Shown here in pieces: positions 44,224 through 52,760 of a DNA stretch of 64,000 nucleotides. The translations under genes and the position numbers were made by a program. Source of the stretch: Sciscionella sediminilitoris (GTDB lineage Bacteria; Actinomycetota; Actinomycetes; Mycobacteriales; Pseudonocardiaceae); assembly GCF_000737195.2 (NCBI RefSeq), contig NZ_JALM01000036.1, forward strand, positions 231,069 to 295,068, read 5' to 3'. How positions within the stretch are numbered: position 1 is the first letter of the stretch; the number at the start of each line of letters is the position of its first letter. The notes under the pieces were generated by a model that searched no databases, was not told the DNA's origin, and saw only the letters and a list, made by a program, of their open reading frames with translations.

Positions 44224-44289
44224 GGAGGCAATAGTACATCCAACACTGAACTGTTTCCGCTGTCGGTACCCGGGTATCTTGGCGGCATC

Positions 44290-45240
44290 ATGGTCGAGAA
44301 TCGCTGCTCGGTGCTGGACACCTCGCCGATCGCGGAGGGCTCCACGGCCCGGCGTGCACTGCGGAACACGCTCGAGCTGGCCACCCTCGCGGACGAGCTC
44401 GGCTACCACCGTTACTGGGTTCCCGAGCACCACAGCATGCGGGGAGTCGCGAGTGCCGCGCCGCAGGTGCTGACCGCCGCCATCGCCGCGCGCACGAACC
44501 GCATCCGGGTCGGCGCTGGCGGGGTCCTGCTCCCGCAGCATGCCCCGCTGATCGTCGCCGAACAGTTCGGCACCCTCGAAGCGCTGCATCCCGGCCGGAT
44601 CGATCTCGGCCTCGGCAGGGCGAGCGGTTCGCCCGCATACGCGCTCGAGGAACTGCGGCCGGTCCCGGACGCGTTCACCGAACAGATCCGGCAGCTGCTG
44701 GGGTTCTTCCGGGACGAGGACGGGCGCAGGACCGTCGCCGTTCCCGCGCGGGGTAACGAACCCGGGATCTGGATTCTCGGTTCGAGCCCGCGAAGTGCCG
44801 CCGTGGCAAGCGAAATCGGGTTGCCCTATGCCTTCGCGCACCACATCGACCCGAGTGCCGCCGAGGAATCCCTCACCGCTTACTCCGGAACCACGAGCCT
44901 GCTCAGTGTGTCCGTCATCGCCGCCGAAACCGATGCCCGTGCCGAATGGCTCGCCGGATCCGCGCGACTGAAAACCCTGTGCCGCGTCAAGGGGAAATCG
45001 ATCCTGTTGCCGCCACCGGAGGAGGCGGCGGCCTATCCGTACACCGAGGACGAGCTCGCCCTGCTCCGGACCCGGCCCACCCCGATCGCCGGTGCACTGG
45101 GGACCGTCGCCGCGCGGTTGCGCGAACTACGCGACCGGACCGGCGTGCGGGAGCTGATGATCACCACACCGGTCTACGACCACGAGGACCGGCTCGAGTC
45201 GTACCGGATTCTCTCCCGGCTCTGCTCAGTGCTCGCCTGA
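44290..45240 (+). CDS. LLM-class flavin-dependent oxidoreductase
   Basis: 316 aa, bacterial luciferase-like TIM barrel: SVLDTSPIAEGSTARRALRN at the start, LGYHRYWVPEHHSM with the conserved His pair, GAGGVLLPQHAPLIVAEQFGTLE, and GRIDLGLGRASG. Members oxidise varied substrates with FMN or F420. The start is ATG 44290; a longer frame from 43981 lies antisense to cmtR and is discarded. It overlaps the convergent Rrf2 gene by 15 bp at the 3' end. Substrate unknown. Confidence 0.87.
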   Translation: MVENRCSVLDTSPIAEGSTARRALRNTLELATLADELGYHRYWVPEHHSMRGVASAAPQVLTAAIAARTNRIRVGAGGVLLPQHAPLIVAEQFGTLEALHPGRIDLGLGRASGSPAYALEELRPVPDAFTEQIRQLLGFFRDEDGRRTVAVPARGNEPGIWILGSSPRSAAVASEIGLPYAFAHHIDPSAAEESLTAYSGTTSLLSVSVIAAETDARAEWLAGSARLKTLCRVKGKSILLPPPEEAAAYPYTEDELALLRTRPTPIAGALGTVAARLRELRDRTGVRELMITTPVYDHEDRLESYRILSRLCSVLA

Positions 45241-45684
45241 GCAGACGGTCTCCCGGCCGAGCTGGCGCAGTTCCGTCACACTGTCCGCGAGCGTGCGGCG
45301 TTCGAGCACGTCGAGCATGGCCTGCTCGGTCTCGGTCATGAGCCGGGTGAAGTACTCCGCCGCGTTCGCGGTCACCTCGCAGGAGGCGACCTCGCCGTCC
45401 GGGCGGCAGGCCCACACCGGTTTGTCGCCGACCGAACAGCGGTAGATCTCGGCCAGGGTGATCTCCTCGGCGGGCCGGGCCAGCTTGGTTCCGCCCCCGC
45501 GGCCCTTCACCGACTCCACGAGCCCGGCGTGCAGCAGCGGCACCAGCAGCTTGCGGATCAGGCTCGGGTTGGTGCCCAGGCCCGTGGCGAGATAGGTGGA
45601 GCTCAGGGTCGACGGTTCGTCCTCGGCGGCGACCGCGAGGAACAGCATCGCCTTGAGGGCACTGGAAAACCGGATGTCCAGCAC
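45226..45684 (-). CDS. Rrf2-family regulator, possibly Fe-S or redox sensing
   Basis: 152 aa, GTG start. Rrf2 winged helix at residues 1-70 (RFSSALKAMLFLAVAA, then GTNPSLIRKLLVPLLHAGLVES and the glycine-rich wing KGRGGGTKLA). Three cysteines stand at 83, 93 and 102, in the region where NsrR and IscR hold their cluster (about 92-105), though the spacing differs. It is divergent from an old yellow enzyme and probably controls it in response to electrophile, NO or redox stress. Confidence 0.87.
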   Translation of the reverse strand: MLDIRFSSALKAMLFLAVAAEDEPSTLSSTYLATGLGTNPSLIRKLLVPLLHAGLVESVKGRGGGTKLARPAEEITLAEIYRCSVGDKPVWACRPDGEVASCEVTANAAEYFTRLMTETEQAMLDVLERRTLADSVTELRQLGRETVCSGEH

Positions 45685-45779
45685 CTCGGTTCACCACCCT
45701 CCGTCTTCGTTCGGCCAATCCTACCCGGCTTCGGGCAGTACACCCTAAATGGTACTCGACACAGTTGCACTTTCGCCGC

Positions 45780-45791
45780 AGATATGTATCT
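45780..45791. promoter_or_regulatory. Inverted repeat AGATA-TG-TATCT, likely Rrf2 operator
   Basis: Five-base arms with a two-base centre in the 162-bp gap between the divergent Rrf2 and old yellow enzyme genes, followed at once by a TTGACAG -35-like sequence (45792-45798). Position and AT content fit an operator over the promoter of the oxidoreductase. Confidence 0.5.
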
Positions 45792-45846
45792 TTGACAGGA
45801 GCAGTTTTACGACGAAGTCTCAGCGCGAACCCCAGGAGCAGTCACT

Positions 45847-46956
45847 ATGTCGACACGCGCGGCCGCGGCCCTCGCCCGCCCGTTCACCCTCGGCTCGGCC
45901 GAATTGCCGAACCGGATCGTCATGGCCCCGATGACCAGGGCTTTCTCTCCGGGTGGCGTGCCCGGTGAGGATGTCGCCGGGTACTACTCGCGGCGCGCCG
46001 CCGCGGGTACCGGCCTGATCATCACCGAGGGCACCTACATCGATCACCCCTCCGCCGGGGATGTGGAAAGCGTGCCGCGGTTCCACGGCGAGCAGCAGCT
46101 GGCCGGCTGGCAGCGCGTGGTCGAAGCGGTGCACGCGGAGGGCGGCAAGATCATGCCGCAGCTCTGGCACGTCGGCATTCAGCGAGCCGCGGGCAAACCG
46201 CCGTTCCCGGAGGCGCCCTCGGTCGGTCCGTCCGGGATCGCCCTGGACGGTACCGAAGGCGCGGGCACACCGCTGTCCGTCGTGGAGGTGGACCGCATCA
46301 TCGAGGCGTTCGCCGAGGCCGCGGCGCAGGCGGAGCGCATCGGCTTCGATGGCATCGAACTGCACGGTGCGCACGGTTACCTGATCGACCAGTTCCTCTG
46401 GGAGCGCACGAACCGCCGCAGCGATGAGTACGGGAACTCGCGGGCGAAGTTCGCCGCCGATATCGTGGCCGCCGTCCGGGAGCGGGTCGCCGCCGATTTC
46501 CCCGTGGTACTCCGCTATTCGCAGTGGAAGGCGGACAACTACGACGCGAAGCTCGGCGCCGATCCGGAAGAGCTTTCCGCGCTGCTGACCCCGATCGCGG
46601 AGGCCGGGGTGGACGCGTTCCACGCCTCCGGGCGCCGCTACTGGGAACCGGAGTTCCCGGAGCACGACGCGCAGCTGAACGTGGCGGGCTGGACCAAGAA
46701 ACTGACCGGCAAACCCGTCATCACGGTCGGTTCGGTCGGGCTGGACAAGGTCTTCGGTATGGACACCTTCAGCGGAGCGGTCGCCGGAGTGGAGAGCATC
46801 GAACGGCTGCTGGAGCGGTTCGAGCGCGATGAGTTCGACCTGGTCGCCGTCGGGCGGGCGCTGCTCGCCGATCCGGAATGGGGGCAGAAGGTCCTCGAGG
46901 GGCGCGAACGGGAACTGATCCCGTTCAGCAAGGACGCGATCCAGACGCTGCACTGA
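45847..46956 (+). CDS. Old yellow enzyme-family NAD(P)H:flavin oxidoreductase
   Basis: 369 aa, full OYE length: PNRIVMAPMTRAF, the HVGIQRAAG segment, FDGIELHGAHGYLIDQFL with the HxxH-like substrate-binding pair, RTNRRSDEYGNS, and AVGRALLADPEW near the end. OYEs reduce activated alkenes such as enones and nitro compounds, and often serve in electrophile stress. Divergent from an Rrf2 regulator. It overlaps the convergent GNAT gene by 32 bp. Confidence 0.93.
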   Translation: MSTRAAAALARPFTLGSAELPNRIVMAPMTRAFSPGGVPGEDVAGYYSRRAAAGTGLIITEGTYIDHPSAGDVESVPRFHGEQQLAGWQRVVEAVHAEGGKIMPQLWHVGIQRAAGKPPFPEAPSVGPSGIALDGTEGAGTPLSVVEVDRIIEAFAEAAAQAERIGFDGIELHGAHGYLIDQFLWERTNRRSDEYGNSRAKFAADIVAAVRERVAADFPVVLRYSQWKADNYDAKLGADPEELSALLTPIAEAGVDAFHASGRRYWEPEFPEHDAQLNVAGWTKKLTGKPVITVGSVGLDKVFGMDTFSGAVAGVESIERLLERFERDEFDLVAVGRALLADPEWGQKVLEGRERELIPFSKDAIQTLH

Positions 46957-47470
46957 GCGGCTTCTCGAACAGCGTGACGTCGTGCAGGTGTGCGAACGCG
47001 CGCCTGCCGACCTCGCGGAACCCGAGCCGCCGGTAAAACTCCCGCAGCGCGCCGTTGCTCTCCGCGCAGTCCAGCCGGCAGAACGCGGCGCCGCGGGCCC
47101 GGCCGGTATCGGCCGCCCAGTCCACGAGGGATGCCCCGAGACCGCGCCCGGCGTGCATGCGGTCGACCATCAGCCCGTGTACATAGACCGCGGGAGTCTC
47201 GTCGGCGCCCCAGAAATCCGGATCCGACCACAGCAACCGCAGGGCCGCGATCACTCCGGTGGCACCGCGCAGCACGTGCCATTCCCCGCGGGTGAGCTGC
47301 GCGGCGATCCGCTCGGGCGGGACCTCGCCGCGTGGCCACTGCCGGATTCCCCTGTCGTGCAGCCAATCCTCGAGCCGGCGGCGCAGCCCGTGCAGTGCGG
47401 CGACGTCCTCGGCGGTGGCGGGTTCGACCGGGAGCACGGTGCGCAGGCTACCCGCCCGGGAGTTGCCCAT
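46925..47470 (-). CDS. GNAT-family N-acetyltransferase
   Basis: 181 aa with the acetyl-CoA site VYVHGLMVDRMHAGRGLGASLVDWA (RxxGxG/A type) and FCRLDCAESNGALREFYRRLGF, standard GNAT motifs A and B. The acceptor is unknown. It starts 29 bp from the divergent MBL hydrolase, so the two promoters overlap. A later start codon is possible because the first ~12 residues are not conserved-looking. Confidence 0.88.
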   Translation of the reverse strand: MGNSRAGSLRTVLPVEPATAEDVAALHGLRRRLEDWLHDRGIRQWPRGEVPPERIAAQLTRGEWHVLRGATGVIAALRLLWSDPDFWGADETPAVYVHGLMVDRMHAGRGLGASLVDWAADTGRARGAAFCRLDCAESNGALREFYRRLGFREVGRRAFAHLHDVTLFEKPLSAASGSRPC

Positions 47471-47499
47471 CCCGGGGAGCGCGGCGGTAGGGTCGGGGC

Positions 47500-48207
47500 G
47501 TGTCCGAGCGCTTGTATTTCCGTCAGCTGCTCTCCGGCCGGGACTTCGCCTCTGGTGACCCGATCGCGACCCAGATGCTCAACTTCGCCTATGTGATCGG
47601 TGACCGAGTCACGCGCGAGGCGGTGCTGATCGATCCGGCCTACGCGGTCGAGGATCTGCTGGCCGTGCTCGACGCCGACGACATGCGGCTGACCGGGGTA
47701 TTGGCCACCCATCACCACCCGGACCACGTCGGCGGATCGATGATGGGGTTCACCCTGGCCGGGCTCGCCGAGCTGATGGCCAGCCGTCCGGCCCCGGTGC
47801 ACGTGCAGCAGGCCGAGCGGGACTGGGTGCAGACCGTGACCGGGCTGTCCAGCAGCGATCTGGTCACCCACGATCACGACGATGTGGTGACCGTCGGGGA
47901 GATCCCGATCCGGTTGCTGCACACCCCTGGGCACACCCCGGGCAGCCAGTGTTTCCTGCTCGAGGACCGGATCATCGCCGGGGACACCCTGTTCCTCGAA
48001 GGCTGCGGGCGCACCGATTTCCCCGGCGGGGATGCCGAGGAGATGTACCACAGCCTGCGCGCGCTCGCGGATCTTCCCGGTGACCCGGTCGTCTATCCGG
48101 GCCACCAGTACTCCGCCGAGCCGTCCGCGCCGTTGTCCACGGTGCGCGACACCAACTTCGTCTACCGGCCGCGTTCACTGGAGGAGTGGCGCACCCTCTT
48201 CGGTTAG
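47500..48207 (+). CDS. MBL-fold metallo-hydrolase (glyoxalase II / persulfide dioxygenase-like)
   Basis: 235 aa. The metal-binding motif THHHPDHVGG, then a second His in LLHTPGHTPGSQC, Asp in AGDTLFLEGCGRTDFPGG and His in VYPGHQYS are all present, so both metal sites are intact. Resembles glyoxalase II and ETHE1-type thiol hydrolases or dioxygenases. GTG start. Overlaps the DUF6194 gene by 4 bp at the convergent 3' ends. Confidence 0.9.
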   Translation: MSERLYFRQLLSGRDFASGDPIATQMLNFAYVIGDRVTREAVLIDPAYAVEDLLAVLDADDMRLTGVLATHHHPDHVGGSMMGFTLAGLAELMASRPAPVHVQQAERDWVQTVTGLSSSDLVTHDHDDVVTVGEIPIRLLHTPGHTPGSQCFLLEDRIIAGDTLFLEGCGRTDFPGGDAEEMYHSLRALADLPGDPVVYPGHQYSAEPSAPLSTVRDTNFVYRPRSLEEWRTLFG

Positions 48208-48656
48208 GAGTTCGCCCGCCGCGCGGCGTCCTCGTGTGCCTGCCGGATGAGGCGGCACGCCAGCGCGGTCGTGTGCTCACCCGGATCGACGATCGCGATC
48301 CAGCCCTGCCTGCGATAGAGCGGATGCGGGAGGACCGTGTCCACGGCCGAGAAGTCGGCCTCGGCGCCCTCGGTCCGCGGTTCCTCGCCGATGAGCTCGA
48401 TGAACGCCGTCGTGCCCACGTGGATGTTCAGCCGCTGCCGACCGGACTGGTCGAGACCGGAGAGAGCGTCACCGGGGTAGTCCTTGGTGACCACGGTGGC
48501 ATAGGGCTGTTCGCGCTGCGGCACCTGTCCGTCCGGGGCGTAGTAGAAGAACCGGTCACCCCAGGCGATCTCGGGGAATGCGCTGCCTTCGGTGGGCGCC
48601 AGCTCGAGAACGCCGTCGAGCCCGCGTGCGGTTTCCAGGATCTGTTCCATACTCAT
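48204..48656 (-). CDS. DUF6194-family protein
   Basis: 150 aa, single small domain: MEQILETARGLDGV, GDRFFYYAPDGQVPQREQPYATVV, RLNIHVG, and DTVLPHPLYRRQGWIAIVDPG toward the end. This family is widespread in actinobacteria with unknown function. Divergent from a double-MerR regulator with only 37 bp between, so the regulator probably controls it. Confidence 0.8.
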   Translation of the reverse strand: MSMEQILETARGLDGVLELAPTEGSAFPEIAWGDRFFYYAPDGQVPQREQPYATVVTKDYPGDALSGLDQSGRQRLNIHVGTTAFIELIGEEPRTEGAEADFSAVDTVLPHPLYRRQGWIAIVDPGEHTTALACRLIRQAHEDAARRANS

Positions 48657-48658
48657 GG

Positions 48659-48676
48659 TTCAAGTATGAGGTTGAA
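48659..48676. promoter_or_regulatory. Inverted repeat TTCAA-N8-TTGAA between DUF6194 and double-MerR
   Basis: Five-base arms with an 8-bp spacer fill the centre of a 37-bp divergent promoter region. MerR operators are inverted repeats of this size placed in the promoter spacer, so this is the probable site for the adjacent regulator. Confidence 0.55.
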
Positions 48677-48693
48677 GTGCTTATGGAGGGTTC

Positions 48694-49428
48694 GTGAACC
48701 GAGCGCTGAGCACGGCCGCCGTCTCCGCCGCCACCGGGTACTCGGCCCAGCAGATCCGGGACCTGGAGGCGATCGGTGTCCTTCCGGCAGCGGAGCGCGC
48801 GGACAACGGGTATCGGCGGTTCTTCCCGGTGCACGTGCGCGATCTGCACGCCTACCGGGACCTGGCGGCGGCGATGGGGCCGGTGGTGGCCCGCGCCACG
48901 ATGCGCGAGATCCGTGCACTGCCATCGGACGAGGCGGCCGCCCTGGTGTGTTCGCTGCACGCACGACTCAACGAGGAACGCGAACAGACCCTTGCCGCAC
49001 GGAACGCCCTCCAGGCCATCCACGCCGAAGCGGTGACGGAGGCGGCGGCCACCGAGGCGGATGCGCCCACTGAAAAAGATGCGATGACCATCCGCGAACT
49101 GGCCGGTGCGCTCGGGGTGCGGGCCTCCACGCTCCGGTTCTGGGAAACCGCCGGTCTCGTGCACCCCGAACGGATCGCCAGTGCGGCGGGTTCGGTTCGG
49201 AGTTACCCGCTCGCCGCGATTCACGAGGCCCGCATCACCGCGGCACTGCGCGCTGCCGGGTACCGCATCCCCGATGTACAGCGCGCACTCGCGGCTATTC
49301 GCGGGCTGCGGGACACCGAGCCCTCCCTTGCCGCGCTCGACGAACGGATCGCGGCGATCGGCGCGCGGGCTCGCGCGCTGCTGCGCGCCGGAACCACGCT
49401 CGCCGCGATCATCGAAGGCACGGTTTAG
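48694..49428 (+). CDS. Regulator with two MerR DNA-binding domains
   Basis: 244 aa, GTG start. The first MerR winged helix covers residues ~5-75 (LSTAAVSAATGYSAQQIRDL, then NGYRRFFPVHV). A helical linker (~80-128) follows, then a second complete MerR domain at ~131-200 (MTIRELAGALGVRASTLRFW, then SYPLAAIHEARI). Ordinary MerR proteins have one such domain and dimerise; two in one chain would let a monomer read both half-sites. No ligand-binding cysteines are seen. Divergent from the DUF6194 gene. Confidence 0.85.
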   Translation: MNRALSTAAVSAATGYSAQQIRDLEAIGVLPAAERADNGYRRFFPVHVRDLHAYRDLAAAMGPVVARATMREIRALPSDEAAALVCSLHARLNEEREQTLAARNALQAIHAEAVTEAAATEADAPTEKDAMTIRELAGALGVRASTLRFWETAGLVHPERIASAAGSVRSYPLAAIHEARITAALRAAGYRIPDVQRALAAIRGLRDTEPSLAALDERIAAIGARARALLRAGTTLAAIIEGTV

Positions 49429-50501
49429 CGCACCTGCTCGATCCCGGAACCCGGTGCGTCCGGGATGGTGATCTCGCTGCCCTGGTAACCGATCCCGCCG
49501 AGCACGGGGGAGTGGCACAGCCACCAGGCGGCGTCCAGATCGGGCACCGGATCGGCGCCGGGGGTGGCCGCGGCGAGTGCCGCGGTGGCCCCGATGCCGA
49601 CATGGGTTTCCATCATGGAACCGAAAAGCACGCCGAGGCCTGCGGCTTCGGCCATCGCGGCGAGCGCGCGGGCCGGGCGCAGTCCGCCGCATTTGGCCAG
49701 CTTGATGTTGACCATATCGGCGGCTCCGCGCCGGATGAGCTCGAGCAGATCGGCGGGCACACACACGGATTCGTCGGCGAGGATCGGTGTGTCCACGGCC
49801 GCGGTGACCCGGGCGAGCCCGTCGAGATCGCCCGCGGGGACCGGCTGCTCGACCAGTTCCACATCCAGTCCGGCGTCCTCGAAACGCCGGATCAGCCGGA
49901 TCGCCTGTTTGGCCGTCCAGCCCTGATTGGCGTCCAGCCGCAGTCGCACCCCGGGGCCCGCCGCCGCGCGAATACGGCGCAGCCGGTCCAGTTCGTCCTC
50001 GCCCCGGTCGCCGACCTTGATCTTGAGTGTGCCGAACCCTTCTCCGGCGCGGGTTTTCGCCGTTTCCGCCATCGCGGCCGGGGCGCCGACGGCGAGGGTG
50101 ACATCGGTCGGCATCGTGCGCGGAACCGCGCCGAGGAACCGGACGAGTGGCACCGCGCTGCGGGCCGCGGCCAGGTCGTGCACCGCGCAGTCGAGCGCGG
50201 ATTTCGCGGAAGTGTTGGCCACGATCGCGCGTTCGATGTCCCGGCACAGTTCCTCGGTGTCCGCGGGATCCCTGCCGAGCACGGTTTCGCGCAGCGGTCC
50301 CTCGAGCGCCGCGGTGATCCCCGCCCCGCTCTCCCCGGTGACCCGCCAGGTCTCGGTGCCCTCGCCCCAGCCGCGGTTGCCCTGCTCATCGCGCAGTTCG
50401 ACCAGCACCGCCTCGACCGCCTCGGTCCGGCGTACCGCGGTGACGAACGGTTCGCGCAGCGGGATCCGGACCCGGTGGGTGCGCAGTTCAGTGATCGGCA
50501 T
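49425..50501 (-). CDS. Enolase-superfamily dipeptide epimerase (muconate-cycloisomerase-like)
   Basis: 358 aa. The N-terminal capping domain is followed by the barrel with the acid-base lysine in LKIKVGD, metal ligands Asp (LRLDANQGW), Glu (LVEQPVP) and Asp (ILADESV), and the second lysine in NIKLAKCGG. This set, with the KxK and DxD/E pattern, is typical of L-Ala-D/L-Glu and related dipeptide epimerases. It is the last gene of an operon with a beta-lactamase-like hydrolase (14-bp overlap) and a permease, suggesting use or recycling of cell-wall peptides. Confidence 0.88.
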   Translation of the reverse strand: MPITELRTHRVRIPLREPFVTAVRRTEAVEAVLVELRDEQGNRGWGEGTETWRVTGESGAGITAALEGPLRETVLGRDPADTEELCRDIERAIVANTSAKSALDCAVHDLAAARSAVPLVRFLGAVPRTMPTDVTLAVGAPAAMAETAKTRAGEGFGTLKIKVGDRGEDELDRLRRIRAAAGPGVRLRLDANQGWTAKQAIRLIRRFEDAGLDVELVEQPVPAGDLDGLARVTAAVDTPILADESVCVPADLLELIRRGAADMVNIKLAKCGGLRPARALAAMAEAAGLGVLFGSMMETHVGIGATAALAAATPGADPVPDLDAAWWLCHSPVLGGIGYQGSEITIPDAPGSGIEQVR

Positions 50502-51240
50502 GCGGCTCCTCGGCGCGCAGTGACCAGGTTGTCGCGGTCACTTCGTGGATCAGTTCGAGTGCGGTGCCCTCCTCGAGTCCGCTGGTGCAGATCACGAGCA
50601 CGTACGGCGGGGCATCGGCGGGGCGGATGATCGCGGCGTCGTGCAGCAACCGGTCCACCCAGCCGCTTTTGTTGCCCACCTTGGTTCCTGGTGGAAGGGC
50701 GGCCGGGATGCAGTCGCGGTACTGCGCGGCGTCGAGTACGGCGAGCAGTTCCCGGTCCGCGGCGAAGCGCGCGAGCAAGGTGGCGACCGAGGCCGCCGTG
50801 ACGGTGTTGCTGATCCCGGCGGCCGAGGCTGTCGCATCGCCGATCCCCCGCCGCACCCGCATCCCGGGCGGGCATTCCCTTGCCACGGCGGGGATTCCGA
50901 TCCGTTCCAGCACCAGGTTGGTGGCCAGGTTGCTGCTGGCCACGATCATCCGCTCGCACAGCCAGCCGAGCGTTGCCGTGTCACCGAGCAGTTCCCAGGG
51001 TTGCTCGTCATTGTCGTCCGCGCGGTCGAGGGAGAACCGGCCGCTGTGCGCCGAGGCGAACTCCGCGTGCACCGGTACCCGTTCGGTGAGATCCAGCGCA
51101 CCGGCTCGATACGCGGCGGCCAGCAGCGGAAGCTTCATCAGGCTCGCCGCGTAGTGTGCGATCTCGGCCCGGTGGGCGAAAACCGGTGCGTGACCGGGCC
51201 GCCCGCACCACACCGATGCGGTGTCCCCGAGTTCGCTCAT
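50488..51240 (-). CDS. Cytosolic class A beta-lactamase-like serine hydrolase
   Basis: 250 aa from the ATG at 51240. It has the penicillin-binding fold signatures: Ser33-Leu-Met-Lys36 (SxxK), Ser102-Ser-Asn104 (in place of SDN) and Lys191-Ser-Gly193 (KSG). No signal peptide or lipobox is present, so it should stay in the cytoplasm, unlike true beta-lactamases. The glutamate of the omega loop is not evident. It lies between an amino-acid permease (ATGA overlap) and a dipeptide epimerase, so a D-amino peptidase or amidase role on imported peptides is more likely than drug resistance. Confidence 0.82.
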   Translation of the reverse strand: MSELGDTASVWCGRPGHAPVFAHRAEIAHYAASLMKLPLLAAAYRAGALDLTERVPVHAEFASAHSGRFSLDRADDNDEQPWELLGDTATLGWLCERMIVASSNLATNLVLERIGIPAVARECPPGMRVRRGIGDATASAAGISNTVTAASVATLLARFAADRELLAVLDAAQYRDCIPAALPPGTKVGNKSGWVDRLLHDAAIIRPADAPPYVLVICTSGLEEGTALELIHEVTATTWSLRAEEPHADH

Positions 51241-52631
51241 GACGGCTGCGCCAGACTGATCGAACGGCCGGTGAACTTGCGCACCAGCAGGATCACGCAG
51301 CCGATCGCGAGCCACACCAGTCCGCCGATCTTCGCGTGCAGATCCGCGTTCCACAGCACATAACCGATGATCACGAACCCGATCAGCGGGATCACCAGGT
51401 GCATGCCGTAGCTGCGCTTGCGGCGCTTGACGATGTAGTAACCGAACACCGTGACGTGCAGCAGCAGGAACGAGGCCAGGGCGCCGAAGTTCACCAGGCT
51501 GGACAGGGTCTCCACCTGGCCGACGAACACGATCCCGAGCACCACGGACAATCCGCCGACCAGCAGCACCGCGCGCTGCGGCACGCGCCGTTTCGGGTGC
51601 ACATGGGACAGGAACCGGGGCAGCTGCCCGTCCCTGGACATGGCGAACAGCAGCCGGGAGGTGGCGGCCTGGGCCACGAGCGAATCCGCGAGCGCGGCGG
51701 AAAGGGCGACGGTGAGCGCGGCGATCGCCTTGAACGTGCCGCCGCCGACCAGATGCGCGACCCCGTAGAACGCGTCGTTGATCGCTTCCGTGCCGACAAA
51801 GGATGTCTTGCCCGGCAACAACAACGCGGCCAGATAGGTCTGCACGATGAACATGCCCGCCACGATCAGCAGGGAAAGCACGGTCGCCCTGCCGACCACC
51901 TTGGGTCCGCCCTTGGTTTCCTCGGCCAGCGTGGAAATGGCGTCGAAACCGAGGAAGGACAATGCGGCAACCGAGACCGCGCCGAAGATCATGTCCGGGT
52001 GGAAGGTCGCCGGGTTGAAGATCGGATCGGTGCTCCAGTGCGCCCCGTTGACGCCCTGCACGATCGCGATGACCGCGAGCACCAGGAATGCGGCGAGCAC
52101 CAGCAGCAGGGCCGCGAGCATGATCCGGTTCGCCCGTGCCGTCGTCTCGATGCCCAGCATGTTGATCACCGTGTTCACCACGACGAAGAACACCACCCAG
52201 GCGGGTTCCGGGATCGCGGGTACGATCGCGGACATCGCCGCGGCCCCGGTCACGTAGAGCAGGGTGGGGATGAGCAGATAGTCGAGCAGGATGGCCCAGC
52301 CGGCGAGGAAACCGGCCGGTGCGGAGAGCCCGCGCCCGGCGTAGGCGTACACCGAACCCGCGATCGGGAAGGCCCGGGACATCTCCCGGTAGCTGATCGC
52401 GGTGAAGATCATCGCCACCACGCCGATCAGGTACACCAGCGGGACCATGCCGTGCGAGACGTTGAACACCGGGCCGAAGATCGCGAACGGCGCGGTCGGG
52501 GCCATGAACACCAGCCCGTAGACGAGCAGGTCCTTGAGCCCGAGGCTGCGCTTGAGCTGCTGGGTGTACCCGAAATCCGCGAGTTCACCGGATGCCGGTG
52601 CTCCGCGCGCCGCCTGCGCGTCCGTCGCCAT
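51237..52631 (-). CDS. APC-superfamily amino-acid permease
   Basis: 464 aa from the ATG at 52631, about twelve hydrophobic helices. The first helix region LVYGLVFMAPTAPFAIFGPV and SYREMSRAFPIAGSVYAYAGRG match the amino-acid/polyamine APC family, as does FLGFDAISTLAEETKGG. It imports an amino acid or small peptide-derived compound. First gene of the permease-hydrolase-epimerase operon; a longer open frame upstream is antisense to the divergent GntR gene and is not used. Confidence 0.92.
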   Translation of the reverse strand: MATDAQAARGAPASGELADFGYTQQLKRSLGLKDLLVYGLVFMAPTAPFAIFGPVFNVSHGMVPLVYLIGVVAMIFTAISYREMSRAFPIAGSVYAYAGRGLSAPAGFLAGWAILLDYLLIPTLLYVTGAAAMSAIVPAIPEPAWVVFFVVVNTVINMLGIETTARANRIMLAALLLVLAAFLVLAVIAIVQGVNGAHWSTDPIFNPATFHPDMIFGAVSVAALSFLGFDAISTLAEETKGGPKVVGRATVLSLLIVAGMFIVQTYLAALLLPGKTSFVGTEAINDAFYGVAHLVGGGTFKAIAALTVALSAALADSLVAQAATSRLLFAMSRDGQLPRFLSHVHPKRRVPQRAVLLVGGLSVVLGIVFVGQVETLSSLVNFGALASFLLLHVTVFGYYIVKRRKRSYGMHLVIPLIGFVIIGYVLWNADLHAKIGGLVWLAIGCVILLVRKFTGRSISLAQPS

Positions 52632-52760
52632 GGTCACCTCTTCCCGTGGTTCTTGTGCCCGGCCCATCCTGAGCGATAAAAGGTAAATAGACAAGACCTT
52701 AAAATGGTTCGGCGGGTCGACCTGGCATGCTGAACGGGAAGCAGAGGCAGGAGGGCGAGC

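Noticed and set aside
43981..44289. An N-terminal extension of the LLM oxidoreductase.
   Set aside because: The extension is antisense to cmtR and reads as non-homologous sequence; the ATG at 44290 fits the family.
51336..52679. A 447-codon plus-strand frame rich in His, Asp, Arg and Gln over the permease.
   Set aside because: This composition is the usual antisense image of a membrane protein; the permease on the minus strand is clear.
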